DNA of 64,000 nt from Planctomycetota bacterium (GCA_019636245.1 JAHBXX010000003.1:124001-188000); one strand, 5' to 3'. Positions 44,068 through 53,976 are shown, numbered from the stretch's first letter. Notes: generated by a model from the letters alone, not told the origin. Program-made: numbers and translations.

Positions 44068-45861
44068 ATGCCCTCGCCCCTCCCGCCATCGCTCGGCGAG
44101 CGCTTCTCGATCGACGAAGCGCTGCCCGAGACGCCGTTCGAACGCTGCTTCCGGGCGTTCGACAACGTGCTGGGGCGCGAGGTGCTGCTCAAGCTGCCGG
44201 CGAGCGGCGTGTTCGCCGGCTGGTCGGCGCCGGTGCAGGAGCGCCTGCTGCGCGAGGCGCGGGCGCTGGCGAAGATCCGCCACCCGGCGATCGCGCCGAT
44301 CCTCTGGGTCGAGCCGACCGCCGATGGCCCGCTCTTGGTGCTCGAGCCACCGGCTGGCGAACTGCTGGCCGACCGCCTCCAGCGCGGGCCGCTCGAGGTC
44401 GACGAGGTGCGCGCCCTCGGCGAGCAGGTCGCGGCGGCGCTCGCCTGCGTGCACCAGGCTGGCGTCGTGCACCGCGCCGTCGGACCGCGGTCGATCCGGC
44501 TCCTGCCGGACGGCACGGTGCAGCTCGGCGCGTTCACCTTCGCCAAGGAGTTCGGCCTCCGCGGCCAGGCCTCGTCGATGGCGCACGCCGTGCCCGATGG
44601 GGCGCTGCGGCCGCAGCATCTGCCCGACTATTCCGCGCCCGAGCAGCTCGCCGGCCAGGCCGCCGATCCGCGCGCCGACGTGTTCGCGCTCGGCTGCACG
44701 TTGTTCCGCTGCCTCGCCGGAACCGATCCGTTCCCGCCCGGGCAGGCGGCCGCCGCACCTCCCGACCTGCGCCGGTTGCGGCCCGAGGTCGACCGCGCGC
44801 TGGCGCAGGTGGTGCAGAGGTGCCTCCTGTTCGCGAAGACCGCGCGCTACGCCGCCGCGCGGGACGTCGCCACGGCGCTGCAGGCCGCCGCGGCGCCGGC
44901 GGCCGGTGGCGCGCGGCGCGGCTGGGGGCTCGCCCTGGCCCTGATGGCGGCCGTGGCGCTGCTCGCCTGGGCTTGGCGTAGCGGGGGGGACGACGGTCGG
45001 GAGCGCGGTCCCAAGCCGACCCCCGGCCTTGGTCCCGAGGACGCCTCGGCGCCGGCCACGGCGCGGACTTTCCAGCCGGGTTACGCCCGCGTGCACGGCC
45101 TGTTCATCGCGATCGGCCAGGCCTACGACGGTCGCGACTGGTCCCGGCTGCAGAACCCGGTGCGCGAGGTCGACGCCGTCGTGGCCAGGCTGCAGGCGAA
45201 CGATCCGCAGTGGCAGCGGCCGGGCGCGGTCGTGCGGTTGCCCGAGCGGGACGCCACCTGGGAGGCCATCTTCGGCCAGCTGCAGCGGCTCGAGAAGGAG
45301 GCCGAGCCCGAGGATGCGGTGCTGGTCTACTTCGCCGGCCACGGCGCGCGCGACGGCGACGACTTCGCCCTGTGCGCCGCCGACGTCACGGGTCCGATCG
45401 CCAGGGCGCAGGGCTACCTGCGCCGCGAGATCCTGACGAACTTCACCAAGCGCTGCCGGGCCAAGCACGTGCTGGTCGTGCTCGACTGCTGCCACTCCGG
45501 CGCGGTGTTCGACCATGCGCGTGGCCGGGACGTCGCCGACGAGGCGTTGCCCGGCAGCCACCACACGACCCGCTCCTCGCGCGAGTTCCTGTGCTCGGCC
45601 GGCGCCGACCAGGGCGCCGCCGACGGCCTCACGCTGTCGCCGTTCTGCGAGCGGCTGCTCGGCGAGCTCGGACAGCCGGCCACCGCCGAGCGCGACTGGA
45701 TCGCGGCGCGGCACCTGGCCGGCCGCATCGCCGAGGGCATGGACCTGCGGCGCGCCCGGGTCGGCCTGCAGCAGGAGACCCGCTTCCGGGGCGACGGAGG
45801 CGGGGCCGGCAGCTTCGTGTTCCGGCTGGCCCCAGCGGCGACGGGCCCGGCCGGCCGCTAG
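44068..45861 (+). CDS. Transmembrane pseudokinase-caspase fusion protein
   Basis: A 597-residue protein in three parts. Residues about 10-275 have the serine/threonine kinase fold (Lys42 of the VAIK strand, Glu63 of helix C, A-P-E at 190-192, D-V-F-A-L-G at 204-209). The catalytic residues are lost: H-R-D is H-R-A (135-137), the following Lys and Asn are Gly139 and Ser142, the Asp of D-F-G is Ala155, and the glycine-rich loop is absent. One transmembrane helix spans about 286-303. Residues about 345-597 form a caspase/metacaspase-type (C14) peptidase with His425 in Y-F-A-G-H-G and Cys475 in D-C-C-H-S-G. So the kinase part is probably a sensor or scaffold and the active part is the protease, in the cytoplasm or the periplasm depending on topology. 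ATG at 44068. Confidence 0.85.
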   Translation: MPSPLPPSLGERFSIDEALPETPFERCFRAFDNVLGREVLLKLPASGVFAGWSAPVQERLLREARALAKIRHPAIAPILWVEPTADGPLLVLEPPAGELLADRLQRGPLEVDEVRALGEQVAAALACVHQAGVVHRAVGPRSIRLLPDGTVQLGAFTFAKEFGLRGQASSMAHAVPDGALRPQHLPDYSAPEQLAGQAADPRADVFALGCTLFRCLAGTDPFPPGQAAAAPPDLRRLRPEVDRALAQVVQRCLLFAKTARYAAARDVATALQAAAAPAAGGARRGWGLALALMAAVALLAWAWRSGGDDGRERGPKPTPGLGPEDASAPATARTFQPGYARVHGLFIAIGQAYDGRDWSRLQNPVREVDAVVARLQANDPQWQRPGAVVRLPERDATWEAIFGQLQRLEKEAEPEDAVLVYFAGHGARDGDDFALCAADVTGPIARAQGYLRREILTNFTKRCRAKHVLVVLDCCHSGAVFDHARGRDVADEALPGSHHTTRSSREFLCSAGADQGAADGLTLSPFCERLLGELGQPATAERDWIAARHLAGRIAEGMDLRRARVGLQQETRFRGDGGGAGSFVFRLAPAATGPAGR

Positions 45862-45875
45862 CCTGTGCGGCCCCG

Positions 45876-47090
45876 ATGACCAGCGAGTCCGAACCCGCCG
45901 CGCCGCCGGCCTGCGCCGCCGACGCGCTCCGCCTGCAGCCGCGCAGCAGCGGCCTCGCCCGCCGCGGCCAGGTCTGGTTCTACGCCGACGACGTGCAGGC
46001 CGGCGCCGTGCCGCCGGCGCGCCTCGTCCGCGTGCACGACGAGGCCGGCCGCGACCTCGGCCTCGGCATCACCGGCGCCGGCAAGCTGGCGCTGCGGTTG
46101 TGCGGACCGTGGCCTGGCGACGTGGTGCCCGACCGCGAGGCCTTCTTCCGCGCCAGGCTCGAGGCGGCGTTCGCGCGCCGGGCGGGCTGGCTCGGCCCGG
46201 ACACAGGCGCGCGGCTCGTGCACGGCGAGGCCGATGGGCTGCCGGGGCTGGTGCTCGACCGCTACGGACCGGTGCTGGTGCTGCAGGCGACCAGCGCCTG
46301 GGTCGAGCAGTGCCTCGACGCGATCGTGCCGTTCGCCGCCGAGCGGCTGGGCTCCGAGTGCGTGCTGGCGCGCCACGACACCGCCGCGCGCAAGCACGAA
46401 GGCCTGCCGCAGGAGGTGCGCCTGCTGCACGGCCGCCGCCTGCCGGCGGTGACGATCGTCGAGCACGGCGTGCCGCACACCGTGCGGCCGTTCGCCGGCC
46501 ACAAGACCGGCTTCTACCTCGACCAGCGGCCGGCGAGGGCGCTGGTGCAGGAACTCGGCAAGGGCCGCCGCGTGCTCGACCTGTTCTGCTACCAGGGCGC
46601 GTTCGCGCGCAACGCGCTGCGCGGCGGCGCCGTCGCCGCCGTCGCCGTCGACGAATCCGCCGACGCGCTCGCGGTCGCGACGAGCGATGCCGCGGCGGCC
46701 GGGCTCACGGGCCTGACGACGCAGGCCGGCAACGTGTTCGACTTCGTGCGCGCCGAGCGCGCGGCGAACCGCCAGCACGACCTGATCGTGCTGGATCCGC
46801 CGGCGTTCGCGAAGTCGCGCCGCGAACTCGACGGCGCGCTGCGCGGCTACCGCGACCTCAACCAGAAGGCGCTGCGGCTCCTGGCGCCGCACGGCTTCCT
46901 GCTGACCTGCACCTGCAGCCACCACGTCGACCGCGGCCGCTTCGAGGAAGTCGTGCGCCAGGCGGCGGCGGGGCTGCCGTTCCGCGTGCTGCTGCGGCAG
47001 CGGCTCGGCGCGGGTCCCGACCACCCGGTGGCCGTCACGCACCCCGAATCCGAGTACCTGAAGGTGCTGCTGCTGCAGCGCCAGGACTGA
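45876..47090 (+). CDS. rlmI: RlmI-like 23S rRNA (cytosine-C5) methyltransferase
   Basis: A 404-residue class I methyltransferase with an N-terminal PUA-like domain (about 15-75; R-x-x-x-W-F-Y then L-x-L-G-I). The SAM site V-L-D-L-F-C-Y-Q-G is at 233-241, and L-D-P-P-A-F-A-K-S at 306-314 is the RlmI/YccW motif. A C-terminal Cys (T-C-T-C-S-H, about 358) is the catalytic cysteine. RlmI methylates C1962 of 23S rRNA in E. coli; the exact base is not certain here. It begins 14 bases after the caspase gene and ends one base before thiS, so co-transcription is likely. ATG at 45876. Confidence 0.85.
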   Translation: MTSESEPAAPPACAADALRLQPRSSGLARRGQVWFYADDVQAGAVPPARLVRVHDEAGRDLGLGITGAGKLALRLCGPWPGDVVPDREAFFRARLEAAFARRAGWLGPDTGARLVHGEADGLPGLVLDRYGPVLVLQATSAWVEQCLDAIVPFAAERLGSECVLARHDTAARKHEGLPQEVRLLHGRRLPAVTIVEHGVPHTVRPFAGHKTGFYLDQRPARALVQELGKGRRVLDLFCYQGAFARNALRGGAVAAVAVDESADALAVATSDAAAAGLTGLTTQAGNVFDFVRAERAANRQHDLIVLDPPAFAKSRRELDGALRGYRDLNQKALRLLAPHGFLLTCTCSHHVDRGRFEEVVRQAAAGLPFRVLLRQRLGAGPDHPVAVTHPESEYLKVLLLQRQD

Positions 47091-47091
47091 C

Positions 47092-47307
47092 ATGGGCGCC
47101 GACGAACTGAGGATCCACGTCAATGGCGAGGCGCGCGTGCTGCCGGCCGGCAGCACGGTCGCCGACCTGGTGCGCGCGCTCGGCCTCGCCGCCGCGCAGG
47201 TCGCCGTCGAGCGCAACAAGGCGGTCGTGCGGCGCGCCGAACACGCGACGACGCCGCTCGCCGAGGGCGACCGCATCGAAGTGGTGACGTTCTTCGGCGG
47301 CGGCTAG
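47092..47307 (+). CDS. thiS: Sulfur carrier protein ThiS
   Basis: A 71-residue ubiquitin-like protein. The I-H-V-N-G-E start and the C-terminal F-F-G-G-G end are the family's ends: the last Gly-Gly is adenylated and thiocarboxylated by ThiF and gives sulfur to the thiazole. Length is typical. The start ATG lies two bases after the rlmI stop. No thiF, thiH/thiO or thiE is in the window. A gene for an exported protein separates it from thiG. Confidence 0.9.
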   Translation: MGADELRIHVNGEARVLPAGSTVADLVRALGLAAAQVAVERNKAVVRRAEHATTPLAEGDRIEVVTFFGGG

Positions 47308-47374
47308 CGTCCCGCGCCGGCGCGGCGGCAGTATGCTGCCCGCGCCCGCTGCCGCGGGATGGACGCTCCTGCGC

Positions 47375-48433
47375 ATGTCGAACTCGCTCCGCCTCCTCGT
47401 CGTCGTCCTGTTCGGTGCGGCGCTGACCGCCCAGACCACCGTCTGGGTCCCTTGCAGCGCCGACAACACGCTCTACGAGAGCGCGACCGGCGCGCTCAGC
47501 AACGGCTCCGGCCCGAGCCTGTTCGTCGGCCGCGCCGGCAACGGCCTGCTGCGCCGGGCCGTGCTGCGCTTCGACGTCGCCGCGCAGGTGCCGGCGGGGG
47601 CGGCGATCGTCGCCGCCGGCCTGACCGTGCGCGCCGTGCAGTCGAGCGACCCGACGCCGCTCCCGGTGACCGGCCACCGGCTGCTGCAGGCGTGGGGCGA
47701 AGGCGGTTCGGTGGCCACCAGCGGCAACGGCGGTGCCGGCGCGCCGGCCGCCGCGAACGACGCGACGTGGCTGCACGCCTTCTCGCCATCGGCGTTCTGG
47801 AACCAGGCCGGCGGCGACTTCGCCGCGGCGCCGAGCTTCGTGCTGGCGATGCCGGCGGTCGGCACGGTGTCGGCAGCGCCAACGGCGGCCGCGGTGGCCG
47901 ACGTGCAGGCGTGGCTCGACACGCCGGCGCAGAACCACGGCTGGCTGCTGCTCGCCGACGAGTCGGTGTCCGGCGCGACGGCGCGCCGCCTCGACTCGCG
48001 CGAATCGACCGGCGTGCGGCCGTTCCTCGCCGTCACCTACGTGCTGCCCGGCCAGGCCGGCCTGTGGGGAGAGGGTTGTCCGGTCGGCAGCGGCCGCTTC
48101 GATCTGGTGCTGGTGGGGGCCCCGGTCGGCGGCCAGACGATGCACCACGTGCACTTCGGGGGGCCGCCCGGCAGCGTCGGCGTGTTCTACTTCGCGCTCG
48201 GCCTCGAGCCGGGCGGCGTGCTGCTGCAGCCCGATTGCCGGCTCTACCTGCCGCTGGCCCAGGGCTGGGTGCCCGGCAACCTGTTCGTGCTCGACGGCAC
48301 CGGCACCGGCTCGTCGTCGTGGACGCACGGCACCAGCTACCCCGGCCTCTACTTCACGACCCAGTCGGCCGCGCTCGACGGCAGCGCGCTCGGATTCGCG
48401 CTCAGCAACGCCGGCGTGGCCGTGCTGCAGTGA
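47375..48433 (+). CDS. Exported DNRLRE-domain protein
   Basis: A 352-residue protein with a signal peptide ending in A-A-L-T-A-Q at about residue 19. Residues about 20-215 form a DNRLRE-like jelly-roll domain ([15 protein letters not shown] then R-A-V-L-R-F-D-V, and the final [10 protein letters not shown]). The last 130 residues are a beta-rich, Gly-rich C-terminal region of a type often found at the end of planctomycete exported proteins. The domain is named for a motif common in fibrous or cellulosome-like proteins; no catalysis is expected. ATG at 47375. Confidence 0.72.
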   Translation: MSNSLRLLVVVLFGAALTAQTTVWVPCSADNTLYESATGALSNGSGPSLFVGRAGNGLLRRAVLRFDVAAQVPAGAAIVAAGLTVRAVQSSDPTPLPVTGHRLLQAWGEGGSVATSGNGGAGAPAAANDATWLHAFSPSAFWNQAGGDFAAAPSFVLAMPAVGTVSAAPTAAAVADVQAWLDTPAQNHGWLLLADESVSGATARRLDSRESTGVRPFLAVTYVLPGQAGLWGEGCPVGSGRFDLVLVGAPVGGQTMHHVHFGGPPGSVGVFYFALGLEPGGVLLQPDCRLYLPLAQGWVPGNLFVLDGTGTGSSSWTHGTSYPGLYFTTQSAALDGSALGFALSNAGVAVLQ

Positions 48434-48509
48434 GCGTCCGCGTGGGCCGGCGGCGAATCCGCCCCGCGCGCCCTTGTGCCGGCTGCCGCAGCGGCGCACC
48501 ATCGGCCGC

Positions 48510-49298
48510 GTGAACCCGACCGACCGTCCGCTCGTCCTCGGCCCGCACACGTTCACGTCGCGGCTGTTCCTCGGCACCGGCAAGTACCCGTCGATGGAGT
48601 CGATGGTCGAGGCGCTCGCGGTCTCGGGCACGCAGTGCGTGACGGTGGCGGTGCGGCGGCTGCAGCTCGGCGTGCCGCAGGGCAGGACGCTGCTCGACTA
48701 CCTGCCGCGCGAGAAGTACGTGCTGCTGCCGAACACCGCCGGCTGCTTCGACGCCGAGCACGCGGTGCGCACGGCGCGGCTGGGGCGCGAACTCGGCATG
48801 GGCGACCTGGTCAAGCTCGAGGTGCTCGGCGATCCCGACACCCTGCTGCCGGACCCGCTCGGCACGCTCGAGGCGGCGCGCACGCTGGTGCAAGAGGGCT
48901 TCGTCGTGCTGTGCTACACCAGCGACGATCCGGTGCTGGCGAAGCGCCTCGAGGACGCCGGCGTGACCGCGGTGATGCCGGCGGGCGCGCCGATCGGCAG
49001 CGGCCAGGGCATCCTGAACCCGAACAACATCCGCATCATCCTCGAGCGCGCCAAGGTGCCGGTGATCGTCGACGCCGGCGTCGGCACCGCCAGCGACGTG
49101 ACGTTCGCGTTCGAACTCGGCGCCGAGGGCGTGCTGCTGAACACCGGCGTCGCGCTGGCGAGGGACCCGGTGCGCATGGCGCGGGCGATGAAGGCCGCCG
49201 CCGAGGCCGGTCGCGACGCGTTCCTCGCCGGCCGCATCCCCCGGAAGCTCTACGCCAGCGCGTCGTCGCCGACGACCGGCGTCATCGCCGGCGAATGA
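48510..49298 (+). CDS. thiG: Thiazole synthase ThiG
   Basis: A 262-residue (beta/alpha)8 enzyme. The catalytic Lys102 in L-V-K-L-E-V forms a Schiff base with 1-deoxy-D-xylulose 5-phosphate, and the phosphate site is in A-P-I-G-S-G (about 165) and N-T-G-V-A (about 215). It joins DXP, dehydroglycine and ThiS-carried sulfur into the thiamin thiazole. The start is GTG at 48510. It overlaps the CPBP gene by four bases (ATGA), which suggests the two are translated together. The thiS gene lies 1.2 kb upstream. Confidence 0.93.
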   Translation: MNPTDRPLVLGPHTFTSRLFLGTGKYPSMESMVEALAVSGTQCVTVAVRRLQLGVPQGRTLLDYLPREKYVLLPNTAGCFDAEHAVRTARLGRELGMGDLVKLEVLGDPDTLLPDPLGTLEAARTLVQEGFVVLCYTSDDPVLAKRLEDAGVTAVMPAGAPIGSGQGILNPNNIRIILERAKVPVIVDAGVGTASDVTFAFELGAEGVLLNTGVALARDPVRMARAMKAAAEAGRDAFLAGRIPRKLYASASSPTTGVIAGE

Positions 49299-49927
49299 GC
49301 GGGCTGCGCCGGGCGCGCCTCGCCGAGCCGCTGCTGCAGCTGCTGGCGATCGCCGTCGTGGCGGCGCTGTCCGCCGGCGCGCCGGCGTGGTGGCTGCCGG
49401 CCATGCTCGGGCTCGCCATCGTCTGGCCGCCGGCCGTCGCCTGGCGACCGCTTGCGGGCCTGGCGGTGCTGCGGACCTACCTGGTCTGGGTGTTGCCCTG
49501 GCTGCTGGCGACGGTCGTCTACCTGCGCCTGCTGCACGCCTGCGGCCACACCGTGGCGCCGCAGCCGGCGCTGGTGGAGCTCGCGGCCCACGGCCTGTCG
49601 GCGCCCGGGGCCTGGGCGACGATCCTGCTGGTGGTGGGGCTGGCGCCAGTGGCCGAGGAGATCCTGTTCCGCGGCTACCTCTACACCGGCCTCGCCACGG
49701 TGCTGCCGGTGCCGGCAGCCCAGACCGGCACCGCGGCGTTGTTCGGCCTCGCGCACGGCCTCGACCACGCGCTGCCGATCGCGGCGCTCGGGCTCCTGTT
49801 CGGTTGGCTGCGCCACCGGCACGCCGCGCTGCTGCCGGCGATGTTCGCCCATGCGCTGCACAACGGCATCACGGTGCTGCTGGCGCTAGTCTGGCCGGGC
49901 CACCTGGACCTGCTGTTCCCCCGATGA
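49295..49927 (+). CDS. CPBP-family intramembrane glutamic protease
   Basis: A 210-residue membrane protein of the CAAX-prenyl protease 2 (Rce1/CPBP) family. The first motif E-E-x-x-x-R (E121, E122, R126) is present, with H154 in G-L-A-H-G and H186/N190 in F-A-H-A-L-H-N. The family includes bacteriocin self-protection and sigma-regulatory proteases; the substrate is unknown. It overlaps thiG before and the hexapeptide gene after, each by four bases, so the three genes form a tightly coupled unit. Confidence 0.88.
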   Translation: MSGLRRARLAEPLLQLLAIAVVAALSAGAPAWWLPAMLGLAIVWPPAVAWRPLAGLAVLRTYLVWVLPWLLATVVYLRLLHACGHTVAPQPALVELAAHGLSAPGAWATILLVVGLAPVAEEILFRGYLYTGLATVLPVPAAQTGTAALFGLAHGLDHALPIAALGLLFGWLRHRHAALLPAMFAHALHNGITVLLALVWPGHLDLLFPR

Positions 49928-50502
49928 CCGACCGCAAGCCCGCGAAGTATCCGCCGCCCGACCCCGGGCAGCGCCAGTTCGTCGTCCACCCGGACATGAT
50001 CGGCCGGCTGCGCCGTCGCGGTGCGGCGATGGTCGCCGACAACGCCGCCGTCGTCGGCGACGTGCGACTCGGCCGCGACGTCGGCATCTGGTTCGGCGTC
50101 ACGATCCGCGGCGACGACAGCTGGATCGAGATCGGCGACGAGACCAACGTGCAGGACAACACCTGCGTGCACGTCGACGTCGACGCGCCGCTGCGCATCG
50201 GCCGCGGCGTCACCATCGGCCACGGCGTCATCCTGCACGGCGTCGAGGTCGGCGACTACGCGCTGCTCGGCATGGGCTGCATCGTGCTCGGCGGCGCGCG
50301 CATCGGCGAGTACTCGCTGATCGGCGCCGGCGCCCTGGTCAAGGAGAACGCGGTGATCCCGCCGGGCTCGGTCGTGCTCGGCACGCCGGGCAAGGTGATG
50401 CGCCAGGTGACCGAGGCCGAGCGGGAGGGCATGCGCTGGCGGGCCCGGCACTACGTCGAGCGGGCGCGCAGCTACCTGGCGCCACACGATCGCGGCGCCT
50501 GA
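49924..50502 (+). CDS. Gamma carbonic anhydrase-like hexapeptide protein
   Basis: A 192-residue left-handed beta-helix protein. Hexapeptide repeats run from about residue 38 to 155, with the conserved R-G-D-D segment, Q-D-N-T-C-V-H (about 75-82) and the two metal histidines in T-I-G-H-G-V-I-L-H-G. Zinc/iron ligands of the gamma class thus appear intact, although many family members (YrdA/PaaY-like) lack measured activity. A trimer is expected. ATG at 49924 overlaps the previous stop by four bases. Confidence 0.88.
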   Translation: MTDRKPAKYPPPDPGQRQFVVHPDMIGRLRRRGAAMVADNAAVVGDVRLGRDVGIWFGVTIRGDDSWIEIGDETNVQDNTCVHVDVDAPLRIGRGVTIGHGVILHGVEVGDYALLGMGCIVLGGARIGEYSLIGAGALVKENAVIPPGSVVLGTPGKVMRQVTEAEREGMRWRARHYVERARSYLAPHDRGA

Positions 50503-50617
50503 CGGCCGTGGCAGCGCCCGTCCCGGATCGGGATTGCGGCCTGCCGCGTCCGCCTTGCCGGTGTGCTACGCTTCTGCGCGTTCCCTCGGCCGGTCTCGCC
50601 GCCGGCTCTCCTCGCCC

Positions 50618-52858
50618 ATGAAGCCCTCGCGCATCACCCTCCTTCTCTCGCTCGCCGCTGCCGCCGCCTGCGCCCGCCATTCGGGCACCGTCGGCGCCCT
50701 GACCGCCGGCAAGACGCCATTGTTCGAGACGCGGACCGAGGTGCCGACGAACTCGGCCAACCACGTCGACTTCCACGTCGCCGACTTCGACGGCGACGGC
50801 ACGCTCGACATGGCGGTCGCCAGCGTCACCGGCGAGCTGCGCGTGCTGCTCGGCAACGGCACGAGCTTCGTGCCCGGCCAGGAGCTGCAGATCGGCGGCC
50901 TGCCGATCTGGATGGCCGGCGGCGACTTCGACGGCGACGGCGACCGCGACCTCGTGATCGTGCGCCGGGCCGCCAACACCACCGAAGTGTGGCTCAACGA
51001 CGGCACCGGTGCCTTCGTGCAGGGACCGTCGCTGGCCGTGCCCGACGAGCCGCTGGCGGTCGTCGTCGCCGACGTCAACGGCGACACCTACCCGGACATC
51101 GTCGTCTCGGTGCCGACGTTCCCCGAGGTCCGCATCTTCCTCGGCGACGGCGCCGGGGCCTTCCCGACCTCGCACCAGATCGGCATGCCGGGCGGCGGCC
51201 GTGCGTTCAACGTGCAGGTCGGCGACGTCACGCGCGATGGCATCGCCGACCTGATCGTCGCCAACCCGGACACCGACCGCGTGCTGGTCTGGCCCGGATT
51301 CCAGGGCGGCTTGCCGGGTTGGTACTACTGCGAGCTGCCGATCAGCGGCGCGCCGGCCGCGGTCGCCCTCGGCGACTTGAGCGGCGACGGCCTCGTCGAC
51401 ATGTGCGTGACGATGTTCGGCGGTGGGCGCTTCGTCGTGGTCACCGACATCCTGATGCCGGGCAGCAAGCAGGTGGCCGACGACGGTCAGGATGGCGGCC
51501 CGTTCGGCGAAGTCTGCGAGTACCTGTCGTTCGACGTGCCGGTGCCCGACCGCCCGACCCTGGCCGTGATCGAGGACGTGACCGGCGACGGGCTCGCCGA
51601 CCTGGTCGCGTGCCTCGCCTTCCGCGCCAGCGTCTTCGTGGCGCCGCAGCTGCCGCAGGGCGGCGTCGGCGAACCGAGCTTCTACGACGCGACCGACATC
51701 CCGCTGCGCCCGTTCGTCGGCGACTTCGACGGCAACGGCCAGAACGACGTGTTCGCGCTGTCGGCGCTCGGCGACCGGGTGAACCTCTGGTTCGCCGACG
51801 ACGGCGGCGCCCTGCGCGGCGCCCGCAACCACGACTCCGGCCTGCCGGGGGCGTCGTGGATGGTCGGCGGCGACTTCGACGGCGACGGCGACCGTGAGGT
51901 CGTCGTGGCCAGCGACCTCGGCACCGGCCTGAGCGTGCTCGGCCGCGGGCCCGGCGACGGCCTTCTGGTGGAGCACACGTTCGACATCGGCCTGCCGGTG
52001 CGCCAGCTCGAGGTCGCCGACCTCGATGGCGACGGGCGGCCCGACCTGATCGTCTGCGTCGACGGCGGCCTGAAGCTGCTGCGCAACGTGTCGACCGGCG
52101 CCGGCTATGCCTTCGAGGTGCCGCCCGGCACGCCGGACGTGGTCGGCTCCGGCCTCTACCCGTTCGGCGCCACCGCCGCCGACTTCGATCGCGACGGCGA
52201 CCTCGACATCGTCGTCTGCGACTTCAGCGGCGGCGGCCTGCACATCCTGCCCGGCACGCCGCAGCCGTTCGAGTTCGGCGCCGAGATCGTCATCGACCTC
52301 GGCGCGGCCTCGTCGCCGCTCGACGTCGCCGCCGCCGACTTCACCGGCGACGGCCTGCTGGACCTCGCGGTGTCGCGCGCCAACGAATCGGACATCCTGA
52401 TCCTGCGCAACGAGGGCGGGCTCTCGTTCTCGACCTTCCTCAGCGTGCCGGTCGGCGACTCGCCGAACTACCTGCTCACCGCCGACTTCAACCTCGACGG
52501 CCGCGCCGACCTCGTGGTCAGCAACGGCTCGTCGGGCACGGTGACGGTGCTGTTCGGTTCGCCGACGGGCTTCTCCGGGCAGTCGTTCCCGGCCGGTGCG
52601 GTGCCGACCGCGCTGCTGGCCCAGGACCTCAGCGGCGACGGCGTGCCGGACATCCTGGTGGCGTCCCTCCTCGGCGGCGACTTCCGCGTCATGGTCGGCG
52701 ACGGCACGGGCGGCTTCCCGCAGCTCGGCTCGTTCCCGGGCACCTGGGGCGCCTCGAACGCGGTGCTGCAGGACATGACCGGCGACGGCCGGCCGGATCT
52801 GCTGATCTCGAGCCTGGTCACGCACCGCGTGTCGCTGGTGCGCAACATCACCGACTGA
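50618..52858 (+). CDS. FG-GAP/VCBS-repeat lipoprotein
   Basis: A 746-residue exported lipoprotein. The signal sequence has an A-A-A-C lipobox-like site at about residue 18. From about 50 to the end the protein has at least twelve repeated blades, each with D-F-D-G-D-G-type calcium loops (for example D-F-D-G-D-G-T, D-L-S-G-D-G-L, D-M-T-G-D-G-R), the FG-GAP/VCBS pattern that folds as a beta-propeller. No other domain is seen. Such lipoproteins are numerous in planctomycetes. Start ATG at 50618. Confidence 0.82.
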   Translation: MKPSRITLLLSLAAAAACARHSGTVGALTAGKTPLFETRTEVPTNSANHVDFHVADFDGDGTLDMAVASVTGELRVLLGNGTSFVPGQELQIGGLPIWMAGGDFDGDGDRDLVIVRRAANTTEVWLNDGTGAFVQGPSLAVPDEPLAVVVADVNGDTYPDIVVSVPTFPEVRIFLGDGAGAFPTSHQIGMPGGGRAFNVQVGDVTRDGIADLIVANPDTDRVLVWPGFQGGLPGWYYCELPISGAPAAVALGDLSGDGLVDMCVTMFGGGRFVVVTDILMPGSKQVADDGQDGGPFGEVCEYLSFDVPVPDRPTLAVIEDVTGDGLADLVACLAFRASVFVAPQLPQGGVGEPSFYDATDIPLRPFVGDFDGNGQNDVFALSALGDRVNLWFADDGGALRGARNHDSGLPGASWMVGGDFDGDGDREVVVASDLGTGLSVLGRGPGDGLLVEHTFDIGLPVRQLEVADLDGDGRPDLIVCVDGGLKLLRNVSTGAGYAFEVPPGTPDVVGSGLYPFGATAADFDRDGDLDIVVCDFSGGGLHILPGTPQPFEFGAEIVIDLGAASSPLDVAAADFTGDGLLDLAVSRANESDILILRNEGGLSFSTFLSVPVGDSPNYLLTADFNLDGRADLVVSNGSSGTVTVLFGSPTGFSGQSFPAGAVPTALLAQDLSGDGVPDILVASLLGGDFRVMVGDGTGGFPQLGSFPGTWGASNAVLQDMTGDGRPDLLISSLVTHRVSLVRNITD

Positions 52859-52889
52859 CGGCCGCCCGACCCCGACCGCGCGAGGCGTC

Positions 52890-53843
52890 ATGGCCGAGGA
52901 ACTGATGGGCGTGATCCTCGCCGCGGGCAAGGGCACGCGGATGCGGCCCTTCTCCGAGCACTGGCCCAAGCCGGTGCTGCCGGTGCTCGGCAAGCCGCTG
53001 ATGGCCTACCAGCTCGAGATGATGGCCGCGCTCGGCATCCGGCGCGTCGTCGTCGTGATCGGCCACCTCGGCCACGAGGTCGTGCGGGCGCTCGGCGACG
53101 GCAGCCGGTGGGGCGTCGCGATCGACTACGTCGAGCAGGAGGAGATGCTCGGCATCGCGCACGCGGTGTCGCGCCTCGAACCGCACGTCGACCGGCCGTT
53201 CTTCCTGTTCCTCGGCGACATCTTCTTCGTCACCGAGGACCTGGGCGGCATGGTCGACCGCTTCCGCAGCGACCGCAGGGTCGACGGCGTGCTCGCCTGC
53301 AAGCGCGAACCGAACCTCGAGGCGATCAAGCGCAACTTCGTCGTGCTCACCGATGCCGATGGCGCCGTGCACCGCGTCATCGAGAAGCCGCGGCACCCGC
53401 GCACCGACCTCAAGGGCTGCGGCATCTACCTGTTCGACCTGTCGTTCTTCGACGCCGTGCGGCGCACGCCGCGCACGGCGATGCGGAACGAGTACGAGAT
53501 CACCGACTCGATCCAGATCTTCCTCGACGACGGCTACCGGGTCGAAGCGGCCGAGGTGGTGCGGGCCGACATGAACGTCAGCTACCCGGCCGACCTGCTG
53601 GAACTGAACCTGCTGCTGCTGCAGCAGAGCGGTCAGGCGGAGTTCCGCGGCGCCGGCGTGCGGCTCGGTCGCGGCGCCGCGCTGACGCGCTGCGTCGCCA
53701 TGGAAGGCGCCGTGGTCGGCGACGATGCGCGGCTGCAGGACTGCGTGCTGTTCCCCGGGGCGCAGGTGCCGGCGGGGCGTGTCCGGCAGCGCACGATCTT
53801 CACCGCCGACGCCGAGATCCGGTGCGGCGGCGAGGCAGAGTAG
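52890..53843 (+). CDS. Sugar nucleotidyltransferase (GlmU/RmlA-like)
   Basis: A 317-residue protein. The N-terminal Rossmann domain has the nucleotide signature L-A-A-G-K-G-T-R-M-R-P (10-20) and K-P-V-L-P-V (about 27-32), with a D for metal in L-G-D-I-F (about 110). The C-terminal 70 residues carry short beta-helix-like repeats (L-G-R-G-A-A-L, V-V-G-D-D-A-R-L). It activates a sugar-1-phosphate with an NTP for surface polysaccharide or glycan; which sugar is unknown. ATG at 52890, 31 bases after the previous stop. Confidence 0.82.
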   Translation: MAEELMGVILAAGKGTRMRPFSEHWPKPVLPVLGKPLMAYQLEMMAALGIRRVVVVIGHLGHEVVRALGDGSRWGVAIDYVEQEEMLGIAHAVSRLEPHVDRPFFLFLGDIFFVTEDLGGMVDRFRSDRRVDGVLACKREPNLEAIKRNFVVLTDADGAVHRVIEKPRHPRTDLKGCGIYLFDLSFFDAVRRTPRTAMRNEYEITDSIQIFLDDGYRVEAAEVVRADMNVSYPADLLELNLLLLQQSGQAEFRGAGVRLGRGAALTRCVAMEGAVVGDDARLQDCVLFPGAQVPAGRVRQRTIFTADAEIRCGGEAE

Positions 53844-53976
53844 CGGGCGGCCGGGCGGCGCTCCCCGGCGACGGTGGTTCGGTCTGTTCGCTGCCTGCAG
53901 CCACGGCGCTCGGGAAAGCGGCGAGCCGGCGCGGCCGCTGCTCGACCTCGGGCAGGTTGCGGCCCCCGCGGGCGCC

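Noticed and set aside
47000..47100. TPP riboswitch before thiS
   Set aside because: The bases before thiS are the coding end of the rlmI-like gene, and no thi-box core (CUGAGA and partner) is seen.
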